From an uncultured Clostridia bacterium (GTDB taxonomy: Bacteria; Bacillota; Clostridia; Oscillospirales; CAG-272): DNA of 46,202 bases. The first letter of the stretch is position 1. Each line of letters starts with the position of its first letter. The notes under the pieces are model-generated. The model did not search any database. It worked only from the letters and a program-made list of their open reading frames with translations, and had not been told where the DNA came from. A program made the position numbers and the translations under genes. This document shows positions 7,690 through 13,369 of this stretch, one piece after another. The stretch is taken from the NCBI GenBank assembly GCA_946407735.1, contig CAMJPL010000024.1:1-46202 (forward strand). Direction: 5' to 3'.

Positions 7690-7741
7690 CTTGTTATTTC
7701 TCTCGAAAATGTCCGTTTGTGAGTGAGAAGGCAAATCTCAC

Positions 7742-8059
7742 CCGATGGGATCCGGGATTCAGTTTTCTCCAAACCGCTCAGGTTTGTGTCCTTTGAAAAC
7801 TGAATATCCAGTCATCAGGTACATTACCGATGTCAATAGCCACTCTTACAGGCGCGCCAGGACTCCGTAAGGACGAGCGATAGAGCCCATGTAATAAAAA
7901 CCGGTCTGCAACCGGCAGCGGCCATGACGGATATCGGGGACAATGATACTTCCGTAATTCGCGGCCCGGCCACAAAGAAGGCGGGGAGGTCAGATTCCTA
8001 TGTGAGCGGTGAATTTGCAAGCAAATTCATGCAAACCGCCGCCTGATGATTCCCATCGG
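7742..8059 (+). ncRNA. Candidate large structured RNA (three-way junction)
   Basis: Perfect long-range complementarity closes about 320 bases. Helix P1 is CCGATGGGA (7742-7750) with TCCCATCGG (8051-8059). P3 is TCATCAGG (7812-7819) with CCTGATGA (8042-8049), leaving one base between P1 and P3 on the 3' side. P2 is an 11-bp hairpin ATTCAGTTTTC/GAAAACTGAAT (7757-7767/7795-7805) with AAACC/GGTTT inside. Within P3 are CCGGT/ACCGG (7901-7915), ACGGA/TCCGT (7927-7955) and a double hairpin GCGGT..ACCGC enclosing GAATTTGC/GCAAATTC (8006-8039). I recognise no known RNA family. A DNA-level role (origin, transfer site) is also possible. Confidence 0.45.
7924..8046 (+). CDS. Possible 40-residue small protein inside the structured region
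   Basis: An ATG-to-TGA frame with a protein-like, polar composition (starts MTDIGDNDTSV, ends GEFASKFMQTAA). No ribosome site is visible before the ATG, and its end coincides with the 3' arms of helices in the candidate RNA. It may be an accident of a conserved RNA, or a real peptide whose codons shape the fold. Confidence 0.2.
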   Translation: MTDIGDNDTSVIRGPATKKAGRSDSYVSGEFASKFMQTAA

Positions 8060-8113
8060 ATTTAAAAATCCACTCTCGGGGTGTCTGGGACAAATAGAGA
8101 GAATCAAAAAAAC

Positions 8114-8161
8114 ATGCTTGAAAGGAAGCCGGTTCATCCGGCTGATGGATCGGCTTCCTAG
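8114..8161 (+). promoter_or_regulatory. Hairpin pair with short ORF upstream of the toxin gene
   Basis: Two mutually exclusive hairpins share bases: GGAAGCCG (8124-8131) with CGGCTTCC (8151-8158), and AGCCGG (8127-8132) with CCGGCT (8138-8143). A 15-codon frame (MLERKPVHPADGSAS) runs through both and stops at 8159-8161, 14 bases before the toxin's ribosome site. No U-run follows, so this is not a terminator; a regulatory leader is plausible. Confidence 0.35.
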
Positions 8162-8185
8162 TACATCGAATACATGGAGGAAAAC

Positions 8186-8686
8186 ATGACATATCAGGAC
8201 AGATTCAACAGCGAGCATTATAAGGATATGACAGCATATCTTGCAATCAGGAATATCGAAAGGAGTGAAAGGAGAAAAAGTATGCTGAGAAATGATTGGG
8301 ATTTTCGCCGCGGCGATCTTTACATGGCCGATCTCGGTTACGGCACTTCAGCGTATGATGGAAGCCATGTCCAGGGTGGGGTACGTCCGGTGGTTCTGCT
8401 GCAGAACAACATCGGCAACTTCTATGCTCCGACCCTGGTGATCGTACCTATTACCTCCAAAATATGGAAAAAGCCCGACCAGCCGACACACTACCTGATC
8501 CACAAAACTCAGGGCCTCAAGTCAGACTGCATCGCCCTTGGTGAACAAATAACAACCATAGACAAGCGGCAGTGCCTGAAATACCTCGGCAGACTGAGCC
8601 GGAAGGAGACGGACGCGATAAAAGAGGCAGCGGTTTTGGGAATCGGCGGAAACATTGATATTCCCGAAGAAATCGACGCCCCGTGA
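8186..8686 (+). CDS. MazF/PemK-fold endoribonuclease toxin
   Basis: A 166-residue protein with the MazF/PemK core from about residue 37: RRGDLYMADLG, GGVRPVVLLQNN, LVIVPITSK and DCIALGEQITTIDKRQ. MazF enzymes cut mRNA and are normally held by a protein antitoxin. None is adjacent: a sigma-like gene and structured DNA lie upstream, an excisionase downstream. ATG 8186 is chosen because GGAGG at 8176-8180 precedes it; the ATG at 8174 is part of that site's context. A third in-frame ATG at 8282, after AAAGGAG, would give a standard 134-residue MazF without the charged 32-residue N-terminal extension. Two products are possible. Confidence 0.8.
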   Translation: MTYQDRFNSEHYKDMTAYLAIRNIERSERRKSMLRNDWDFRRGDLYMADLGYGTSAYDGSHVQGGVRPVVLLQNNIGNFYAPTLVIVPITSKIWKKPDQPTHYLIHKTQGLKSDCIALGEQITTIDKRQCLKYLGRLSRKETDAIKEAAVLGIGGNIDIPEEIDAP

Positions 8687-8701
8687 AGACAGGAGCAGGA
8701 C

Positions 8702-8953
8702 ATGAATAGTGAAAGAGCAAGCAAAATTTCTCAGGGAAAAGCATACCGGATTATGCTTCGGGATTATCCGGATGTAATGAACATTGAGCAGGTAAGTCAG
8801 ATCCTTGGCGTGAGCACAAAGGCAAGCTATAAGCTTATCCGGGACGGGAAGCTTTGCTGCCTCAAAGTCGGCAGGACTTACCGCATCCCCAAAGTCCATC
8901 TTCTTGAATATCTTTGCATAGGTTCCAAGAGTCAGCAACAGGCGGTAGTTTGA
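8702..8953 (+). CDS. xis: Excisionase-type helix-turn-helix protein
   Basis: An 83-residue protein with a MerR-like winged helix of the excisionase class: MNIEQVSQILGVSTKASYKLIRDGKL, then KVGRTYRIPKVHLLEYL. Such proteins bend DNA at the attachment site and steer the integrase toward excision. It has CAGGAGCAGG before its ATG, starts 15 bp after the toxin gene and precedes the integrase, the usual order in clostridial elements. The gene symbol is by role, not by a specific match. Confidence 0.75.
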   Translation: MNSERASKISQGKAYRIMLRDYPDVMNIEQVSQILGVSTKASYKLIRDGKLCCLKVGRTYRIPKVHLLEYLCIGSKSQQQAVV

Positions 8954-8969
8954 TTCAAAAAAAGTTCAA

Positions 8970-9048
8970 GGCGGCATCCTTGTCCTCATGAGATCGAATG
9001 AAGTATAATATATACGGTCAACGACAAGTGCCGCCCTGCGAGAAAGGA
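8970..9048 (+). promoter_or_regulatory. Integrase promoter inside an inverted repeat
   Basis: A -10 TATAAT lies at 9004-9009 with a weak -35 TTGTCC at 8980-8985 (18-bp spacer). An inverted repeat flanks it: GGCGGCA-tc-CTTGTC (8970-8984) against GACAAG-TGCCGCC (9023-9035). The -35 lies in the left arm. This could be an operator for an integrase regulator, or a hairpin at the start of the mRNA. The ribosome site AAAGGAG is at 9043-9049. Confidence 0.5.
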
Positions 9049-9055
9049 GTACATA

Positions 9056-10234
9056 ATGGTAGCAGGACATGTAAGAGAAAAGAAAGGTTATTATTACGCG
9101 GTACTGAACTATACCGATGTCTTCGGAAACCGGAAGACAAAATGGATCGCGACCGGACTGCCGGTCAAAGGCAACAAGAAAAAAGCGGAGGCATATTTGC
9201 AGGAGCAGCGGCGTAAATTCGTTCAGGATGCACCACCCGCAGACGATATGCTTTTCGCTGATTTCATGGAACAGTGGCTTCAGGTCGTGAAGACTTCTAT
9301 TGCTGTGCCAACCTATGCTTCCTATTGCAACATGGTAAAGAAGGGCATCTGCCCTTTTTTCAGGGAGAAAGGGATCACGCTGAAAGGACTGACGGCCAAG
9401 GACATTCAGGACTTCTATCTGAAAGAACTTGAACGTGTCAGTGCCGCTTCGGTAATCCACTACCACTCGAATATTCATAAGGCCCTGAAATACGCCGTAA
9501 AGCTCGATCTTATTCCCGGAAACCCCGCAGATAAGGTTGAGCGTCCGAAGAAAGAGAAGTTTTCCGCGAGTTTCTACGACGCTGATGAAATCAACAAGCT
9601 CTTTGAAATTTCAAAGGGAACCAGGCTGGAAATCCCGATTCTTCTTGGTGCGTTCTACGGCCTGCGCCGCAGCGAGGCGATTGGCTTGAAATGGGATGCC
9701 GTCGATTTCGAACATGATACCATCACGATCAAGCACACGGTCACGTCCGTCAATCTTGACGGCAAGCACATTCTTGTGCCCCAGGATACGACGAAAACCA
9801 AGTCCAGCAGGAGAACCCTTCCTCTTGTTCCTTTTGTAAAGGAGCGGCTCCTGAGCCTCCAGAAAGAGCAGAAGGAAAACCGGCGGCTTTGCGGGCGTTG
9901 CTACAACCGTGAATATGAGGACTATATCTGCGTCAATGAAATCGGAGACCTCATCAAGCCGGAGTACATCTCGTCAACATTCGCCGCGTTCCTGGAAGAG
10001 CACGGTATGCGAAGGATCAGGTTCCACGATCTCCGGCACTCCTGCGCTTCATTGATGCTCTCAAGCGGAGTTCCCATGAAGCAGATTCAGGAATGGCTCG
10101 GCCACAGCGACTTTTCCACTACGGCGAACATTTATGCCCACCTGGAATACAGCTCCAAGATTTCCTCGGCTGAATCGATGCTTACAGGGCTTGGAATTTC
10201 AGCTCCTGATGGTTCTCCCCATGTTCTCCCTTGA
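9056..10234 (+). CDS. int: Tyrosine site-specific integrase
   Basis: A 392-residue integrase of the Tn916/phage type. It has an N-terminal AP2-like arm-binding region (GHVREKKGYYYAVLNYTD), a SAM-like core-binding domain (about 62-165) and a C-terminal catalytic domain. Catalytic residues seen: Arg in YGLRRSEAIGL near 203, His-x-x-Arg in HDLRHSC near 323-326, His in LGHSD near 349, and the nucleophile Tyr near 359 in ANIYAHL. It recombines the element with tRNA-Ser, which lies 120 bp downstream. Its 3' end overlaps three copies of a likely arm-type binding repeat. The gene looks intact. Confidence 0.95.
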   Translation: MVAGHVREKKGYYYAVLNYTDVFGNRKTKWIATGLPVKGNKKKAEAYLQEQRRKFVQDAPPADDMLFADFMEQWLQVVKTSIAVPTYASYCNMVKKGICPFFREKGITLKGLTAKDIQDFYLKELERVSAASVIHYHSNIHKALKYAVKLDLIPGNPADKVERPKKEKFSASFYDADEINKLFEISKGTRLEIPILLGAFYGLRRSEAIGLKWDAVDFEHDTITIKHTVTSVNLDGKHILVPQDTTKTKSSRRTLPLVPFVKERLLSLQKEQKENRRLCGRCYNREYEDYICVNEIGDLIKPEYISSTFAAFLEEHGMRRIRFHDLRHSCASLMLSSGVPMKQIQEWLGHSDFSTTANIYAHLEYSSKISSAESMLTGLGISAPDGSPHVLP

Positions 10235-10354
10235 ATTCTCCCCATATCAAACAGAAAGAGGAGCATAACCACATGGATTGAGTTCGAATGAGAACAAAAA
10301 ATGTAGAAAGTGTCCAACTTACTGATGTAAATTTGGACACTTTCCACAAAAAAA

Positions 10355-10443
10355 TGGCGGAGAGGGTGGGATTCGAACCCACGTGAGATTGCTCCCAAAC
10401 TGATTTCGAGTCAGCCCCGTTATGACCACTTCGATACCTCTCC
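10355..10443 (-). tRNA. tRNA-Ser (anticodon CGA)
   Basis: Reading the minus strand: a 7-bp acceptor stem GGAGAGG/CCTCTCC, the anticodon loop CTCGAAA (anticodon CGA, reading UCG), a long class II variable arm, the T arm GTGGG-TTCGAAT-CCCAC, and an encoded CCA end. It is complete, so the element's insertion has left a working gene. No convincing promoter lies directly upstream; transcription may come from the promoter at 10646-10674. Confidence 0.93.
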
Positions 10444-10449
10444 GTGTTT
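10401..10449. repeat. Attachment-site direct repeat, copy 1 (in the intact tRNA)
   Basis: These 49 bases, from the anticodon loop to just beyond the tRNA 5' end, recur at 10593-10641 with two mismatches. Arm-type repeats lie on both sides of this copy, so it looks like a whole attP rather than a simple junction. Confidence 0.75.
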
Positions 10450-10592
10450 ATCTCAACATCCGACCCCCGAAAATCACCCAGGATTTTGGGGAGAACTGAT
10501 GGGGAGAACACATATGATATTTAGTTTTCGATCCCTCCGAAAACCCAATGAAATCAAGGCTTCCGGGGTTTGGAGGGTACATAAAGGTCACA

Positions 10593-10641
10593 TGATTTCG
10601 AGTCAGCCCCGTTATGACCGCTTCGATACCTTTCCGTGTTT
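10593..10641. repeat. Attachment-site direct repeat, copy 2 (orphan tRNA 5' half)
   Basis: Copy of 10401-10449 with two changes, one making the acceptor strand GGAAAGG. It represents the 5' half of a tRNA-Ser without a 3' half. Its right side is chromosomal, so it marks the host junction of the island. Confidence 0.8.
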
Positions 10642-10645
10642 TTAT

Positions 10646-10674
10646 ATTATACCATATTTTTCCCGACAGCGCAA
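10646..10674 (-). promoter_or_regulatory. Original tRNA-Ser promoter
   Basis: On the minus strand, TTGCGC (10674-10669) and TATAAT (10651-10646) are 17 bp apart, and the orphan tRNA 5' half starts 10-15 bases downstream. Its transcript would cross the half-tRNA and about 150 bp before reaching the intact tRNA. Confidence 0.7.
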
Positions 10675-10704
10675 TAGGTTTATAAATTTATTAACATAAA
10701 ATTT

Positions 10705-10731
10705 GCCGACCCGGCGGAAATCCGGGTCGGC
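10705..10731 (-). terminator. Intrinsic terminator of the EEP gene
   Basis: A perfect 10-bp stem GCCGACCCGG/CCGGGTCGGC, followed on the minus strand by AAATTTTATG. It lies directly after the stop of the minus-strand gene ending at 10737. Confidence 0.75.
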
Positions 10732-10736
10732 GTTCT

Positions 10737-11462
10737 TTATCCGATCGACGATATGTCGGCTATTATCGGGCAGTGATCGGAGGCGGTGACATGAGGAACG
10801 TTTATGCTGTCGGCCTTCAGCCCGTCGGAGATGAAGATATAGTCTATCTTGCTTCTCGGCTCGGGAGACGGATGCGTCGGCAGCGGCGATCCGACAGAGA
10901 ACGTGACCTCGCTCAGGCGGCTGAATATCGGGCGTAGCTTTTCGTCGTCCGGCGTCATATTGAGATCGCCCATCAGTATGATACGGCGCTTCGGAGCTTC
11001 GAGCCGTATGCGGTCTATCGTATCGCACACCGTCTTCACCGCGTTTATCTGCTCGCTTTCGACGAGACCGAAGTGTGATATCAGAATTGACGTCTCGCCG
11101 ATATCGGTATCCGCCAGAGCCTCCAGCAGACATCTCGGCTCATAGAAGCCTCTTCTGACGCGCGGTGGATTTGGGATAGTCACTATATGCGCCGATCTGA
11201 GCTCATATTTCGTCAGCATGGCGTTCCCGTACGGATATCCGCCTATTATCATGGCGGGAGCGAAAAAGTCGTTCATCCCGAGCTTTTCGCCCATATATCC
11301 GGAATGAGAGGGAATGCCGGCGATGGTCTTGTTGCCGACCTCGTTCAGGCCGACTATGTCGGGCGAATATTCCCGTATCACGCCGCAGGCGAAATCGTAA
11401 TTTCTTTCCCTCGGCTTTTCGTTGTTCCATCCGGACTGGATGTTGTATGTCATTATCCTCAT
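10737..11462 (-). CDS. Endonuclease/exonuclease/phosphatase family protein
   Basis: A 241-residue protein of the EEP metal-dependent phosphoesterase fold. Seen in order: MTYNIQ at the N-terminus, the metal ligand Glu in GLNEVG near residue 41, SHFG near 149, MGDLNMTP near 174, and the final SDHCPI near 230. Members cut DNA, sphingomyelin or inositol phosphates; the substrate cannot be told here. There is no signal peptide, so it is probably cytoplasmic. It lies 10 bp downstream of the CNNM gene on the same strand and is probably its operon partner. Confidence 0.85.
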   Translation of the reverse strand: MRIMTYNIQSGWNNEKPRERNYDFACGVIREYSPDIVGLNEVGNKTIAGIPSHSGYMGEKLGMNDFFAPAMIIGGYPYGNAMLTKYELRSAHIVTIPNPPRVRRGFYEPRCLLEALADTDIGETSILISHFGLVESEQINAVKTVCDTIDRIRLEAPKRRIILMGDLNMTPDDEKLRPIFSRLSEVTFSVGSPLPTHPSPEPRSKIDYIFISDGLKADSINVPHVTASDHCPIIADISSIG

Positions 11463-11472
11463 ATCATCTTCC

Positions 11473-12900
11473 TCATATGCCGGTCATGACGTTGATATCG
11501 GAAGAACGCTTTTCTTCTTCCTTTTCTCCTTCGTCGTCGGTGACCAGCTTTTTGACAGTGGCCCATTCGACCCTGTGATCGGCGATCTCGTCGACGCTTA
11601 TCTCCAGCCCGTGCGTCTTTACGCGGGGATGGCTGCCGTCCGCCGGGATCATGGCGAGGCAGCTGTATATCAGGCCGCCGAGAGTGCCGTAATCCTCGTC
11701 CTCGGAGGCAAGATCTACTCCGAGAGTCTCCTCGACCTCCTCTATCGGAGTTGTTCCGGCGATCTTCCATGTGTCGGGAGCGATGTGCGTTATCGTCTGC
11801 TCATCCTTTACGTCGGTCTCGTCGTAAATGTTGCCGACGATCTCCTCGAGCAGATCCTCCATCGTAAGGAGTCCGGCGGTGCCGCCGTACTCGTCTATTA
11901 CGACCGCCATATGCGTCTTCTGCATCTGCATTCGTGAGAAGAGGACGTCCGCCTTCGCCGTTTCCGGCACGAAGAAGGGCTTGGCAAGAAGCTGCTGAAG
12001 CGTTTTGGGCTGATCCGAGCTGAGATTGAGAAGATATTCGCGGGTGCGGACGATTCCCTTGATCTCGTCGATAGACTCCCCGCAGACAGGGAAGCGCGAG
12101 AAACCGCTTTCGCGGATCTTCTGCATGATCTCATCCTGCGTGTCGTCCTCCCATATGACCACCATGTCGGTGCGGTGGGTCATGACCTGATCGGCGGTTA
12201 TGTCGTTGAACTCGAAGATGTTGTCTATCATCTCGCGCTCGTCGCTGTCTATGGTGCCTTTTTTCTCACCGGCGGTCAGAAGATAACGTATCTCGTCCTC
12301 CGAAAGCGCGGTGGTGGCCTCGCTCTGAGCCTTGTCGGGCTTGAGGAAGGCGTTCGCGGTGACGGAAACGAGCGATATCATAGGTCTGAGCAGTATGCCG
12401 AAGAACATCAAAAGAGGGCAGGCGAACCTTGAGAAGCCCTCCGGGCTTTTCATCGCCATCCTCTGAGGGATCATCCTTCCGAAAACTGTCATCAGGAACG
12501 TCAGGACAAAGATTATCAGTATCTTGGCGATCAGCTCGAGCGCACCGGACGAGACGACCGAGAGAGGCGTTTTCGACAGCAGGGAGGATATCTCCTTCGC
12601 CGCACCGTCTACGGTGAAGACGGCGCAGAAGATCGATACCAGCGTCACGCATATCCTGACGGTGAGGAGAAAATCGTTTCTTGAAAGTCCGACGGTCGTT
12701 TTTGTCGGTTTCTCCCCGTCGGGAGTGACGACGCCGTCGTTCAGCATGCGCAGAAGACGCGCGGCGGTCTTGTCGCCCTCCTGCGCCTGTCTGCGCAGCT
12801 TTGTGTCGTCAAGTGAGATGACGGCGGTCTCCGAGGCGGAAAATATGGCCTGGATTATGAGAAGGATAACCTGAATCAGGATAAATCGCAGCAAGTCCAT
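11473..12900 (-). CDS. CNNM/CorC (hemolysin-like) membrane protein
   Basis: A 475-residue protein with an N-terminal CNNM domain of about four membrane segments (residues 1-190, starting FILIQVILLIIQAIF). A CBS-domain pair follows (about 205-330, including MTHRTDMVVIWED and FSRFPVCGES), then a C-terminal CorC_HlyC domain (ending near 440, with DYGTLGGLIYSCL). The family takes part in magnesium or cobalt efflux and tolerance; the hemolysin name is historical. It sits behind a leader of about 300 bases with an intrinsic terminator, so metal- or peptide-dependent control is plausible. Confidence 0.88.
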   Translation of the reverse strand: MDLLRFILIQVILLIIQAIFSASETAVISLDDTKLRRQAQEGDKTAARLLRMLNDGVVTPDGEKPTKTTVGLSRNDFLLTVRICVTLVSIFCAVFTVDGAAKEISSLLSKTPLSVVSSGALELIAKILIIFVLTFLMTVFGRMIPQRMAMKSPEGFSRFACPLLMFFGILLRPMISLVSVTANAFLKPDKAQSEATTALSEDEIRYLLTAGEKKGTIDSDEREMIDNIFEFNDITADQVMTHRTDMVVIWEDDTQDEIMQKIRESGFSRFPVCGESIDEIKGIVRTREYLLNLSSDQPKTLQQLLAKPFFVPETAKADVLFSRMQMQKTHMAVVIDEYGGTAGLLTMEDLLEEIVGNIYDETDVKDEQTITHIAPDTWKIAGTTPIEEVEETLGVDLASEDEDYGTLGGLIYSCLAMIPADGSHPRVKTHGLEISVDEIADHRVEWATVKKLVTDDEGEKEEEKRSSDINVMTGI

Positions 12901-12992
12901 TGAATGAGTGTTTACGCCGCCTCGGCGTCAGGGCAGGCCGGCGAAAAGCGCGGGCCGGCTCAATACCGGGCGGGAAGGGTTTTAAAGCAACG

Positions 12993-13032
12993 AAAAAACG
13001 ACGATGGCGGGGCATTGCCCCGAACTCACCGT
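12993..13032 (-). terminator. Intrinsic terminator in the leader of the CNNM gene
   Basis: Minus strand: GACGGTGAGTTCGGGGC, loop AAT, GCCCCGCCATCGTC, then GTTTTTTCG. It lies about 90 bases before the CNNM start codon, so it would stop leader transcripts before the gene unless antiterminated. Confidence 0.6.
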
Positions 13033-13225
13033 CCGCCGCTTATTGTCTTATGAGAACCGTATAAGCAAAAGGAGTGAGCGCCGCGGGAATCTGTATCAAT
13101 CCCGCGGACGCAAGGTCGGTCGCCCGTATGGCTGCCGCCGTCTGCTCCCGAGTCGTCCATTTCTGTCTCCAAATATAATGATCGATAAGTATTATTTACG
13201 CTTTTTTATATTATACCATTAATAA
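12994..13225 (-). promoter_or_regulatory. Possible structured leader upstream of the CNNM gene
   Basis: Minus strand: a TATAAT -10 lies near 13216-13211, then about 180 bases with a perfect hairpin CCGCGGGA/TCCCGCGG (13100-13107/13081-13088), ending in the terminator at 12993. A 44-codon frame (13160-13026) with GGAGAC before its ATG runs through it. I do not recognise a known riboswitch motif. The rest of 12901-13369 contains the divergent promoter of the next gene. Confidence 0.35.
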
Positions 13226-13305
13226 CGGCGTTATATATTAAATAATTGTTTCCGTACGGTAAATATAATTTCCGGGCATCGGAGAAAAATTTTACCATAT
13301 TAAAG

Positions 13306-13334
13306 TTGAAATCACAGGCCGTCTGATGTATAAT
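13306..13334 (+). promoter_or_regulatory. Promoter of the phosphodiesterase gene
   Basis: TTGAAA (13306-13311) and TATAAT (13329-13334) with a 17-bp spacer, 36 bases before the start codon. The ribosome site GGAGG is at 13359-13362. Confidence 0.8.
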
Positions 13335-13369
13335 CGTTATCTGAAACAAGCGACAACGGAGGCTGTGAT

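Larger units (their letters stand above)
10211..10508. repeat. Five arm-type repeats (TTCTCCCC) flanking the tRNA
   Basis: TTCTCCC(C) occurs at 10213-10220, 10224-10230 and 10236-10243 (spaced 11 and 12 bp, overlapping the int stop). It recurs in inverted form as GGGGAGAA at 10488-10495 and 10501-10508. The helical phasing and the position on both sides of the tRNA fit binding sites for the integrase N-terminal domain. Confidence 0.65.

Noticed and set aside
10499-10699. 66-codon plus-strand ORF between the two tRNA copies
   Set aside because: It runs through the attachment repeat and the antisense of the tRNA promoter, and has no protein-like features.
13026-13160. 44-residue minus-strand ORF with a ribosome-like site
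   Set aside because: Its composition is unconvincing and it lies inside a hairpin-rich leader. It was kept only as a note within the leader feature.
12901-13225. Known riboswitch (M-box, T-box, NiCo, yybP-ykoY) before the CNNM gene
   Set aside because: None of the conserved sequence boxes of these classes could be found by eye.
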